From NCBI GenBank assembly GCA_035707965.1, contig DASSTJ010000065.1, positions 1-64,000 of the forward strand: DNA of 64,000 nucleotides. The letters run 5' to 3'. Positions within the stretch are counted from its first letter, which is position 1, and every line of letters starts with the position of its first letter. Made by a program: the position numbers and the translations under genes. The notes beneath the pieces were generated by a model. The model was not told where the DNA came from. It searched no databases and saw nothing but the letters and a program-made list of their open reading frames with translations. This stretch comes from DASSTJ01 sp035707965. Lineage in GTDB: Bacteria > Actinomycetota > Actinomycetes > Actinomycetales > Angustibacteraceae. This document shows, in pieces, positions 43,141-53,432 of this stretch.

Positions 43141-43860
43141 GTGAGCCAGGCTGACGCCGGCGCTGGTGCGGCCAGCGGCATGGGTGAACCGGGTGACGGC
43201 GAGCCGATCCGCGTGCTCGTGGCCGACGACCACGCGCTCTACCGCCGGGGCCTCGAGATGGTCCTGGGCCAGGAGGAGGGCATCGAGATCGTCGGGGAGG
43301 CGTCCGACGGGGCCGAGGCCATCCGTCGCGTCGAAGAGCTCCTGCCGGACGTCGTCCTCATGGACATCCGCATGCCGCGCCGGTCGGGCATCGAGGCGTG
43401 CACCGCGATCAAGGACGTCGTCCCGTCGACGAAGATCGTGATCCTGACCATCTCGGACGAGGAGTCCGACCTGTACGAGGCCGTGCGCGCCGGCGCCAAC
43501 GGCTACCTCCTCAAGGACGTGCCCGGCGAGGAGATCGCGGCCGGCATCCGCGCAGTCGCCGGTGGCCAGTCGCTGATCAGCCCGTCCATGGCGAGCAAGC
43601 TGCTCAGCGAGTTCGCCTCGATGATCAAGAAGAGCGAGGAGCGCCCGCAGATGCCGGTGCCGCGCCTCACCGAGCGCGAGCTCGAGGTGCTCAAGCTGGT
43701 GGCGCGGGGCATGGCCAACCGCGACATCGCCAAGGAGCTCTTCATCAGCGAGAACACGGTGAAGAACCACGTCCGGAACATCCTCGAGAAGCTGCAGCTG
43801 CACTCGCGCATGGAGGCCGTGGTGTACGCCGTGCGCGAGAAGATCCTCGACCTGACGTAG
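43141..43860 (+). CDS. NarL/FixJ-family response regulator
   Basis: Regulator of 239 residues. The receiver has acidic residues in VADDHALYRRG, the phosphorylated Asp75 in VVLMDIRMP, and Lys in YLLKDVPGEE near 125. A LuxR-type HTH lies at about 179-227 (LTERELEVLKLVARGMANRD, NTVKNHVRNILEKLQLHSR). No histidine kinase is adjacent, so it is an orphan here; orthologues between hpf and secA are common in actinobacteria. The GTG start follows GAGGAAGG. The stop region carries an 11-bp direct repeat. Confidence 0.9.
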   Translation: MSQADAGAGAASGMGEPGDGEPIRVLVADDHALYRRGLEMVLGQEEGIEIVGEASDGAEAIRRVEELLPDVVLMDIRMPRRSGIEACTAIKDVVPSTKIVILTISDEESDLYEAVRAGANGYLLKDVPGEEIAAGIRAVAGGQSLISPSMASKLLSEFASMIKKSEERPQMPVPRLTERELEVLKLVARGMANRDIAKELFISENTVKNHVRNILEKLQLHSRMEAVVYAVREKILDLT

Positions 43861-43874
43861 TGCTGACGTAGTGC
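43853..43874. repeat. 11-bp tandem duplication at a stop codon
   Basis: CTGACGTAGTG occurs twice in a row; the first copy contains the last codon and TAG stop of the response-regulator gene. It looks like a recent slippage duplication with no effect on the protein. Confidence 0.8.
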
Positions 43875-43914
43875 GCCGCCCGTCGCTGTCGGTGACCTGC
43901 GGCAGTATCGCCAC

Positions 43915-45189
43915 GTGACCGTCCCGACACGCCTCACCGCCGGTGCCGCACGCCGGATCGCCCTGGCGGCCCAGGGCCTCGCCGACCCGCGTCCGAGCGG
44001 ACCGGTGACGATGCGGCAGGTGCAGCGCACGATCGACCGGCTGGGCGTCGTCCAGATCGACAGCGTCAACGTGCTGGCGCGCACGCAGTACGTGCCCTTC
44101 TTCTCGCGGCTGGGTCCGTACGACACGTCGCTGCTCGACCGCGCGCGCGACCGTCGGCCGCGCCGGCTCGTCGAGTACTGGGCGCACGCGGCGAGCCTCG
44201 TGCCGCCGTCCACGGTGCCACTGCTGCGCTGGCGCATGGCGCGCGCTCGCGACGAGGCGTGGGGAGGCATGCGGCGTGCCGAGCAGGAGAACCCGGGGCT
44301 CGCCGAGCTCGTCCTCGCCGAGGTGCGCGACCGGGGTCCCATCACCGCGGTCGACCTCGAGGCCGCCATCGAGCACGACGCCCCGCGCGACCGCACGGAG
44401 TGGGGCTGGAACTGGTCGGTGGTCAAGCGGGTGCTCGAGCTGCTGTTCTGGGCCGGGGAGGTCACGTCAGCGGGGCGCAACGCGCAGTTCGCCCGGCTCT
44501 ACGACCTGCCGCAGCGGGTGCTGCCGCCGGAGGTGGTCGCGGCGCCCACGCCGTCGGACGACGAGTGCCACCGGTCGCTGGTGTCGATGGCCGCCCGCTC
44601 GCTGGGCGTCGCCACGGCAGCGGGACTGCAGGACTACTACCGGCTGTCGGTCGAGGAGGGCCGTGCGGCGGTCGCCTCCTTGGTGGACGACGGCGAGCTC
44701 GTGCCGGTCGAGGTCGAGGGTTGGCGACGGCCCGGCTATCTCCATGCCGAGGCGCGGCGTCCGCGCCGGGTGGAGGTGACCGCGCTGCTGAGCCCGTTCG
44801 ACTCGCTCGTCTGGGACCGTCGTCGGGCGCTCGAGACGTTCGGGTTCGACTACCGCATCGAGATCTACGTGCCCGCGCCGAAGCGGCGGTACGGCTACTA
44901 CGTGCTGCCGTTCCTGCTGGGCGACCGGTTTGCTGCCCGGGTCGACCTCAAGGCGGACCGCCAGGCAGACGGCGGAGCCGGCGTCCTGCGGGTCCAGTCG
45001 GCGCACGCCGAGCCGTCCGCGCCGGCGCAGACGGCCACGCGGCTCGCCGGCGAGCTGGGCGCGTTGGCCGGCTGGCTGGGGCTGGGCTCAGTCACGGTGG
45101 CCGGTGCGGGCGACCTGGCGCCCGCCCTCGCTGAGGCGCTGGCTCAGGACGGCTCGGCAGCGAGCACCTCGTCGGCGAGCGCGTCGTAG
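43915..45189 (+). CDS. YcaQ/AlkX-like winged-helix DNA glycosylase
   Basis: Protein of 424 residues in the HTH_42 family (PF06224), whose E. coli member YcaQ unhooks interstrand DNA crosslinks and alkylated bases. The catalytic QxD motif is present as VQIDSVNVLARTQ near 45-57. YWAHAASLVPPSTVPLLRWRM near 83-103 (in parts), EWGWNWSVVKRVLELLFWAGEV near 162 (in parts) and LLSPFDSLVWDRRRALETFGF near 291-311 (in parts) are further family blocks. Its 3' end overlaps the convergent acetyltransferase gene by 46 bases. Confidence 0.85.
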   Translation: MTVPTRLTAGAARRIALAAQGLADPRPSGPVTMRQVQRTIDRLGVVQIDSVNVLARTQYVPFFSRLGPYDTSLLDRARDRRPRRLVEYWAHAASLVPPSTVPLLRWRMARARDEAWGGMRRAEQENPGLAELVLAEVRDRGPITAVDLEAAIEHDAPRDRTEWGWNWSVVKRVLELLFWAGEVTSAGRNAQFARLYDLPQRVLPPEVVAAPTPSDDECHRSLVSMAARSLGVATAAGLQDYYRLSVEEGRAAVASLVDDGELVPVEVEGWRRPGYLHAEARRPRRVEVTALLSPFDSLVWDRRRALETFGFDYRIEIYVPAPKRRYGYYVLPFLLGDRFAARVDLKADRQADGGAGVLRVQSAHAEPSAPAQTATRLAGELGALAGWLGLGSVTVAGAGDLAPALAEALAQDGSAASTSSASAS

Positions 45190-46307
45190 AGCTCGAGGTC
45201 GTCGAACGTGCCGTCCTCGTGGCGGTCGACGTGCCGCGCGACACCGGTCCGGGTGAAGCCTGCCCGCTGGGCCACCAGGTTGGACGCGACGTTGGCGGTG
45301 GCTGCGCGCAGGGTGACCCGCTCCAGGCCGAGGCCGCCGTCCGACGCCGGCAGCACCGCGTGCCGCAGCGCCAGGCGGCACGCCTGGGTCATGACGCCCC
45401 GGCCGCGCGCGTCCGGGTGCGCCCAGTAGCCGATCTCGTTGCGGTGAGTGGATCCATCCAGTCCCATGAGGCCGAGAGACCCCAGGCAGCGGTCGTCGTC
45501 CGGGTCGGCCACGCACCAGTACATCGCCGAGCCCTGGGCGTGCTCCTCCTCGCGGCTGCGGATGTACCACTGCGCGTCGGCCAGCGTGTAAGGGCGCGGT
45601 AGGTTCGGCAGCCACCGCTGGCTCACCGGGTCGTTGCACGCCTCGACGACCCGCGGGGCGTCCTCCTCGCGCCACGGCCGCAGCACGGCTCGGTCGCCCA
45701 TGATCACCGGCGCCTCGAGCCAGGGGTGTGCCGGGCTCATCGGCTCACCGCGCACCAGGGAGCCGATCCAGCCGTCGTACCGCACGCCCCGCGCCTCGAG
45801 CAGGCCGCGCACCAGCCCCTCCACGCGGAAGCCGCACGCCCACGCGACCCGGCGCGACGGCCAGTTGCCGACGTGCGCCTGCCAGTGCACGACCTGGGTG
45901 TCGAGCTCGTCGAACGACCAGCGGAGGGCCGTGCGGAGCGCGTCCGCCATGATGCCGCGGCCGCGCGCCCAGGGCGACAGCGCGAACCCGACCTCGACCC
46001 CGGCACCCGGCAGCGGGCGCAGAGCGATGTTGCCGGCGTACGTCATCGACCCCGGCTGCTCGGGACGGTCGACGGCGTGCGCGTCGATGGCGAAGGTGAG
46101 CTCGCTGCCGTCGGCCCACCGGGCGGCGCGGTCACGCACGAACTGCTCGCCGTGCTCGCGCGTGTACGGCACGGGGACGCGGGTGCGGTCCACCATCTGC
46201 GTGTCACGGCAGAGCTCGACGACCGCGTCGACGTCGGCGGGTCCGTGCGGGCGCAGCACCAGGTGCACGTCGGCGTCCTCGGGACCGGTCAGCGTGGGGG
46301 CGTCCAT
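45144..46307 (-). CDS. tandem GNAT-family N-acetyltransferase
   Basis: Protein of 387 residues made of two RimJ/RimL-like acetyltransferase domains. The first (about 15-185) has acetyl-CoA loop SPWARGRGIMADALR near 117 and ends with the typical WACGFRVEG. The second (about 200-375) has HPDARGRGVMTQACRLALRH near 300 and QRAGFTRTGVARH. Targets may be protein N-termini or small amines. ATG at 46307 was chosen because the upstream extension is basic and unlike the family. It overlaps the convergent YcaQ-like gene at its 3' end. Confidence 0.82.
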   Translation of the reverse strand: MDAPTLTGPEDADVHLVLRPHGPADVDAVVELCRDTQMVDRTRVPVPYTREHGEQFVRDRAARWADGSELTFAIDAHAVDRPEQPGSMTYAGNIALRPLPGAGVEVGFALSPWARGRGIMADALRTALRWSFDELDTQVVHWQAHVGNWPSRRVAWACGFRVEGLVRGLLEARGVRYDGWIGSLVRGEPMSPAHPWLEAPVIMGDRAVLRPWREEDAPRVVEACNDPVSQRWLPNLPRPYTLADAQWYIRSREEEHAQGSAMYWCVADPDDDRCLGSLGLMGLDGSTHRNEIGYWAHPDARGRGVMTQACRLALRHAVLPASDGGLGLERVTLRAATANVASNLVAQRAGFTRTGVARHVDRHEDGTFDDLELYDALADEVLAAEPS

Positions 46308-46372
46308 GCGCCCACCCTGGCGGCCGTGCCGTCGCCCGGGCAAACGGGTTCCGCGTCGGACAGGATGGGCGC

Positions 46373-46681
46373 ATGGGTGACGACGCGGGTGGCACGTCGG
46401 TCGACGGCCTCGAGGTGGTCCAGGTGCCGGAGGCGAGCCGGTACGAGGCGCGGCTCGACGGCCGCAGCGTCGGGGTCGCGGAGTACCTGCTCAGCGGTGA
46501 CCGCGTGGTGTTCCCGCACACCGTGGTCGACCCCGCGCTGACCGGACGCGGCATCGCCTCGGAGCTCGCCCGACGGGCGCTGGACGACGCCCGTGAGCGC
46601 GGGCTGCGTGTCGTCCCGGCCTGCTCGTTCTTCCGCGTCTACCTGCAGCGGCACCCCGAGGACGCCGACCTCATCGCGTGA
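46373..46681 (+). CDS. small GNAT-like acetyltransferase (YjdJ type)
   Basis: Protein of 102 residues, the minimal acetyl-CoA-binding fold of the Acetyltransf_CG group. [22 protein letters not shown] near 23-44 (in parts) is followed by [20 protein letters not shown] near 51-70, where GRGIAS is the pyrophosphate loop, and [16 protein letters not shown] near 81-96. It is transcribed away from the tandem acetyltransferase gene and overlaps the next convergent gene by 11 bases. Substrate unknown. Confidence 0.85.
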   Translation: MGDDAGGTSVDGLEVVQVPEASRYEARLDGRSVGVAEYLLSGDRVVFPHTVVDPALTGRGIASELARRALDDARERGLRVVPACSFFRVYLQRHPEDADLIA

Positions 46682-47231
46682 GGCCGTGCAGGCAGGTGTC
46701 GTGCAGGACGACCGGCGCGTCCGGCGACTCCTGCAGCGGCAGGAACCGCGCGCGGCGTCCCTCGCGCGTGAAGCCGGCGCGGTCGGCCGTGCGGCAGGAC
46801 GCCACGTTCTCGACGGCGTGGTCGAGCTGCACGCGCTCGAGGTCCATGCCGTCCGGAGACAGCACCCAGCGGCTGAGGAGGGCGAGGGCCCGACTGGCCA
46901 CGTGGCGGCCGCGCGCCTCCGGGAGCACGCCGTAGCCGACGTCCACGACCGAGAACGGCGGGATGGGATGGTCCCGCCGGAAGTCGATGGACCCGAGGAC
47001 CCGCTGCGGCTCGGCCTCGGCCGCGATGACGAAGCTGGTGGGGTCGTCGTCGGCCGCCGACTGGACGGCCTTCGCCAGGCGTTGCGCCACCCAGCCTGGC
47101 TCCGGAGCGCCCAGGGGAGGGCTCCACCGCCGGGACTCCGGGTCGGTGAGCAGCCGCGTCATGGCGTCGAAGTCGGTCGTCCGCCACGTGCGCAGCAGCA
47201 GCCCGTCACCACGGGTCAGCACGTCGATCAC
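46671..47231 (-). CDS. GNAT-family N-acetyltransferase (RimJ/RimL-like)
   Basis: Protein of 186 residues. [20 protein letters not shown] near 11-30 is a typical opening, [22 protein letters not shown] near 95-116 (in parts) gives the acetyl-CoA loop, and [21 protein letters not shown] near 138-158 (in parts) the C-terminal region. The GTG start gives the expected length but lacks a clear ribosome site. It lies convergent to the YjdJ-type gene and divergent from secA. Confidence 0.8.
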   Translation of the reverse strand: MIDVLTRGDGLLLRTWRTTDFDAMTRLLTDPESRRWSPPLGAPEPGWVAQRLAKAVQSAADDDPTSFVIAAEAEPQRVLGSIDFRRDHPIPPFSVVDVGYGVLPEARGRHVASRALALLSRWVLSPDGMDLERVQLDHAVENVASCRTADRAGFTREGRRARFLPLQESPDAPVVLHDTCLHGLTR

Positions 47232-47429
47232 GCGGGTACGATCCCAGACGGAGTCGCCGCCCGCGCGCCGTCGCCCGTCGGAGCGCGCACCTGGTCGCAC
47301 GGTCGACCTGCGTACCATGGACGAGGCCCGCAGCCGCGGGCCGGTGCTGCACCACGCCACCCCTCGGACGGCCCTGCCTCCGGGACGGCCGGCGCGCGTG
47401 GCAGCCCACCAGACACCCATGGAGAGCGC
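47232..47429 (+). other. secA upstream region
   Basis: This 198-base divergent gap has TACCAT at 47313-47318, which could be a -10 element for secA, but only a poor -35 match (CTGGTC-like) sits at the right distance. GC-rich inverted segments such as CCGCAGCCGCGG follow. GGAGAGC just before the GTG is a modest ribosome site. I see no leader peptide of the SecM kind. Confidence 0.35.
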
Positions 47430-50183
<2,754 letters not shown>

Positions 50184-50190
50184 CGGTCGC

Positions 50191-50226
50191 CACCGTCCTG
50201 GTGGTCAGCCGCACTCCAGGACGGTG
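50191..50226. terminator. bidirectional terminator after secA
   Basis: CACCGTCCTGG (50191-50201) pairs perfectly with CCAGGACGGTG (50216-50226). The loop contains the stop codon of the convergent Rv3235-like gene, so one stem arm encodes its last residues. Confidence 0.75.
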
Positions 50227-50789
50227 ACGACCCAGCGCCCGTCGCGGCCCTCCAGACGCAGGGCGACGGCCTGCACGCGGTGGCGGCGGTGCACGACCGC
50301 CGTGACCTCCGCGACGCCGTCGCACGGCTCGCTCACCCGGACGCCGCCGACGACGGGACGCTGGCTCGGGCCGAGCGACCTCGTGCGGTCACGGCCGGTG
50401 GGCAACGGCCGCGCTCGTCGGCGCACTTCGCGCAGCACCTCGTCCGTGGTCCAGCGGATGAGCTGGGTGGTCGGGCGGTGGCCCTCCATCACCTCGACGA
50501 TGAGCTGCGTCACCTGGCGGCCCCACCTGGCTGGCTCCGGCAGCTCGCGCGTCGGCGTGGCCTGAGGTCCGAAGAACAGGTCGTCCTCGGTCTCGTCGCA
50601 CCACGGCAGGGCGAGCACTCCCTGGCCGGACGAGGCGGACGCGCGCTGCGGCAGGTCGCCGCGCTCGACCGGAGGCTCCGTGTCGGGCAGCGGCAGGTGT
50701 CGCAGCCTCCCCGGAGTCGGGTGCCGCGGGTGCGGGCGCACCCAGGAGCGCGCCGCGCTCGGTGCCGGAGCGGTGACCACGGCGGTCAT
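50205..50789 (-). CDS. Rv3235-family (DUF6459) protein
   Basis: Protein of 194 residues. The N-terminal half is disordered and rich in Pro and Arg. The C-terminal domain (GRQVTQLIVEVMEGHRPTTQ near 86-105, LIRWTTDEVLREVRRRA, and VVHRRHRVQAVALRLEGRDG near 163-182) matches the conserved family found near secA in actinobacteria. No function has been assigned. Its ATG overlaps the stop of the LysM gene (ATGA), so the two are co-expressed. Confidence 0.75.
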   Translation of the reverse strand: MTAVVTAPAPSAARSWVRPHPRHPTPGRLRHLPLPDTEPPVERGDLPQRASASSGQGVLALPWCDETEDDLFFGPQATPTRELPEPARWGRQVTQLIVEVMEGHRPTTQLIRWTTDEVLREVRRRARPLPTGRDRTRSLGPSQRPVVGGVRVSEPCDGVAEVTAVVHRRHRVQAVALRLEGRDGRWVVTVLECG

Positions 50790-51589
50790 CGGGCGGCCGC
50801 CGTGCCCGGCCGCACGAGCACCTGACCTGGGAGCAGCAGGTCGGGATCGTCCCCGATCGTGGACCGGTTCGCCTGCCACCACCGAGGCCACTGCTCGGCC
50901 ACGTCGGCCTGGCTGGCCCCGGGCCCGAGGTGTCGTGCGGCGATGGACCACAGCGAGTCGCCGCGGCGCACGACCACCGGAGCGGGTCCGGCGTCACGGG
51001 CCGCCGTGGCTGCGAGCACCGCCAGGTCGGGCAGTGACCGCGGCGCTGCTGCTGGGCGTCGGGGCGTCCATCCGGCGGCAGGGAGGTGGGGGGACTCGTG
51101 GAGCTCGGCGGACCGGGACCAGTCGGGCCCGGGCAGCACGTCGGCCGGGGTGCCGGCGTTCGGGACCGCGGAGGCCGTGACGGCTGCCGGTGCGGCGGAA
51201 CGCTCGCCCGCCGCGGTGGCCGTGCTCGCGGTGCCCAACGCCAGGCCACCGACGACGAGGGCCGTGACGACCGGTCGCAGCAGGCGTGGGCTCAGGCGCA
51301 CGGCGAACCGCGCGCACGCGGACGAGGGCCGCGGTGAACGGGCCGGTCGTACGAGGCGGACCCAGCCGTAGGCGCTGCATGCGGCCGAGGTGACGGCCAG
51401 GCGAAGGCACACGGCCGCACCGACCAGAGCCGCGGCTGCCAGGAGCGGACCGGCCGGGTTCGACGGGCGCTCGGCAAGGCCCTGCTGGGCGACCGACACG
51501 GACCACCGGCACGCCGCGACCGCACCCGCCGTCCCGGCGGTCCCGAGAAGTGCCGCCGACCACGACTGGACCCTCGTCCTCCGATCCAT
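50786..51589 (-). CDS. membrane-anchored LysM-domain protein
   Basis: Protein of 267 residues. About three hydrophobic segments occupy the first 130 residues. A long Pro/Ala-rich linker leads to a single C-terminal LysM motif (VVVRRGDSLWSIAARHLGPGA, then WPRWWQANRSTIGDDPDLLLPGQVL), which binds N-acetylglucosamine-containing glycan. The topology places the LysM outside the membrane. It heads a two-gene operon with the Rv3235-like gene. The ATG at 51589 follows GGGGG; an extension to 51670 has no ribosome site. Confidence 0.8.
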   Translation of the reverse strand: MDRRTRVQSWSAALLGTAGTAGAVAACRWSVSVAQQGLAERPSNPAGPLLAAAALVGAAVCLRLAVTSAACSAYGWVRLVRPARSPRPSSACARFAVRLSPRLLRPVVTALVVGGLALGTASTATAAGERSAAPAAVTASAVPNAGTPADVLPGPDWSRSAELHESPHLPAAGWTPRRPAAAPRSLPDLAVLAATAARDAGPAPVVVRRGDSLWSIAARHLGPGASQADVAEQWPRWWQANRSTIGDDPDLLLPGQVLVRPGTAAAR

Positions 51590-51635
51590 CTTCAACCCCC
51601 TGTTGATGTCATTTGCTTGTATTTGCCTTCGGCTA

Positions 51636-51664
51636 CATCTACCGGCTTGGGGTTGTAGGGTCAA
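51636..51664 (-). promoter_or_regulatory. promoter of the LysM operon
   Basis: On the minus strand TTGACC (51659-51664) is followed after 17 bases by TAGATG (51636-51641). Transcription would start near 51629, 40 bases before the LysM start. It lies in the most AT-rich stretch of the window (about 51600-51665). The 7-bp pair CAACCCC/GGGGTTG (51593-51599, 51649-51655) flanks it. Confidence 0.5.
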
Positions 51665-51733
51665 GATCACCGGAGCGGCTGTGGACGACGCGGCCGTCGA
51701 CGACGGCTCGAACGACGAGGGGGACGGTGCTCG

Positions 51734-52309
51734 ATGGCCCAGGACCGGTGGGAACGGCTGTTCGCCGAGCTGGAGGCGCAGGCGGAGGTCGAGCTGCGGA
51801 CGACGGACGTGGACGTGCCGGACAAGACGCGCCAGGAGCGGAGCGAGGTCACGCTCACCGACCGGTTGCGCGCCTCGTCCGGGCGCACGGTGACGCTGGT
51901 GACGTCAGGCGCTGGCGCCGTTCGCGGCGTCGTACGGGACGTCGGTCCGCAGTGGCTGCTCCTCGGCGGGGACAGGCCGTCGTCGCTCTGCGTGGTGCCG
52001 ACGTCGGCCGTCCTCACCGCGGAGGGCGTGGCTCGTCACGCCGTCCCTGCCCGGCCGGCGTCGGTGTCGGCCCGGCTGTCCCTGCGGGCGGTGCTGCGCA
52101 GCGTGGCGCGTGACCGCAGCCCTGTCCGCCTGTCGCTCACCGACGGACGTGTCCTCAGCGGCACGGTGGACGAGGTGGGTCATGATCACCTCGATCTGGC
52201 CGTCCACCCGATGGACGAGCCCCGCCGTGCGGTGCAGCAGCACGTCGTGGCGCTCGCCGCGATCGCGATGCTCAGGCCGGCCGAGGGCACCTCGTCACTG
52301 GCGTGGTGA
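51734..52309 (+). CDS. conserved actinobacterial protein of unknown function
   Basis: Protein of 191 residues. The N-terminal 35 residues are charged and helical (WERLFAELEAQAEVELRTTD). Two similar beta-rich halves follow: RTVTLVTSGAGAVRGVVRDVGPQWLLLG near 51-78 (in parts) and SPVRLSLTDGRVLSGTVDEVGHDHLDLAV near 128-156 (in parts), each with the pattern of an Sm-like barrel strand set. I recognise no named family. It is divergent from the LysM gene and its end overlaps the convergent HTH gene by 15 bases. Confidence 0.65.
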   Translation: MAQDRWERLFAELEAQAEVELRTTDVDVPDKTRQERSEVTLTDRLRASSGRTVTLVTSGAGAVRGVVRDVGPQWLLLGGDRPSSLCVVPTSAVLTAEGVARHAVPARPASVSARLSLRAVLRSVARDRSPVRLSLTDGRVLSGTVDEVGHDHLDLAVHPMDEPRRAVQQHVVALAAIAMLRPAEGTSSLAW

Positions 52310-52552
52310 GTCGAGCCCTCCGTCGAGCTCGCCGCCCTGCGTCCCGAAGGGGTGGGCGTTGACGAACTCGCGCGTCTCGTCGTACATGCGGGCGATGTAG
52401 CTCTCCAGCTGCGACGCCTCGACGCGCCACTGGCCACGGCCGCCGATCTTGATGGCCGGCAGGTCGCCGGACCGGACGAGGGCGTACGCCTGGGCCGACG
52501 AGATGTTGAGCATCTCCGCGACGTCGGCGAGCTGCAGGAACCGCGGTGGCAT
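52295..52552 (-). CDS. BldC-like helix-turn-helix protein
   Basis: Small DNA-binding protein, 85 residues from the ATG chosen. A MerR-type winged helix opens it: RFLQLADVAEMLNISSAQAY near 4-23, LVRSGDLPAIKIGGRGQWRV near 25-44, then ESYIARMYDETREFVNAHPFG. This matches the excisionase/BldC-like regulators conserved next to SAF and CpaE-like genes in actinobacteria. An in-frame GTG at 52684 would add a 44-residue basic tail and has a fair GAGTGG upstream, so the longer product is possible. Targets are unknown. Confidence 0.8.
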   Translation of the reverse strand: MPPRFLQLADVAEMLNISSAQAYALVRSGDLPAIKIGGRGQWRVEASQLESYIARMYDETREFVNAHPFGTQGGELDGGLDSPRQ

Positions 52553-52733
52553 GCTCTGCAGTATCCCATCGACGCGCGCGCGCCGGGCCGCACGCCGCTC
52601 AGCTGTGGACAACCGGCCCCGGCCGTCCTCGGCTGTGGACCCCGGCTGCACGTCGTCGGTGACGTGCGACAGAGTGATCACCACTCAGGTGACGCCATCC
52701 ATCCGGACGACCGCTCGACGCAGGGGGACTGCA

Positions 52734-53432
52734 GTGCTCCAGACCAGTGCGCCCACACCCACCACCTCTCTTCCCGTGCCGGCGCCACCCGCCGCCGCGC
52801 GACGGCTGCGGCAGCCGTCCTGGCGTGACGCACGCCTGCTGGTCGGGGTCGCCCTCGTGGTCGGCTCGGTCCTCGCGGGCGCGCTGGTCGTGTCGGCCGC
52901 CGACCGCACCACCCCCACGTACGCCGCCGCCCGGGCGCTGATGCCGGGTGAGCCGCTGCGGGCCGACGACGTCACCGTGGTGGGGGCGCGTGTGCCCGGC
53001 GGGTCCTCGCGCTACCTGCGTGCCACCTCGGGGCTGCGGCCCGGCCTGGTCGTGCTCCGGCCGGTGCTCGCGGGCGAGCTCCTGCCCAGCAGCGCCGTAG
53101 GCTCGCAGGGTGCCGTCGCCGTACGGCCCGTGACCGTCCCGGTCCCGCCAGAGGTGGCGGACGGTCTCCGCCCGGGGGCGCTCGTGGACGTGTGGGTCGC
53201 CGAGCGCCGAGCCGAGGGCGATCGTGGGTACGAGCCGCCTGCGCTGCTGGCGTCCGGCGTCGCCGTCGGGCGGCACGCGACCCGGCGCGGGGCGCTCGGC
53301 TCCTCGTCGACGACGGCCGTCCAGGTGCTCGTCGAGCCCACCGTCGTCCCGCAGCTGATCCACGCCGTGGACGACGACGCCAAGGTGACGCTGGTCCCGG
53401 TGCCGGGGGTCGGCGTCGGGCAGCAGTCGTGA
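52734..53432 (+). CDS. SAF-domain (CpaB-like) membrane protein
   Basis: Protein of 232 residues with one membrane segment near 35-57 (LLVGVALVVGSVLAGALVV) and an extracytoplasmic SAF domain (AARALMPGEPLRADDVTVVG near 66-85, RPVLAGELLPSSAV). CpaB proteins assist Flp/Tad pilus assembly, but no secretin or pilin is nearby and this short form is found alone with the CpaE-like gene in actinobacteria. AGGGGG lies before the GTG. Its stop overlaps the next gene (GTGA). Confidence 0.8.
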   Translation: MLQTSAPTPTTSLPVPAPPAAARRLRQPSWRDARLLVGVALVVGSVLAGALVVSAADRTTPTYAAARALMPGEPLRADDVTVVGARVPGGSSRYLRATSGLRPGLVVLRPVLAGELLPSSAVGSQGAVAVRPVTVPVPPEVADGLRPGALVDVWVAERRAEGDRGYEPPALLASGVAVGRHATRRGALGSSSTTAVQVLVEPTVVPQLIHAVDDDAKVTLVPVPGVGVGQQS

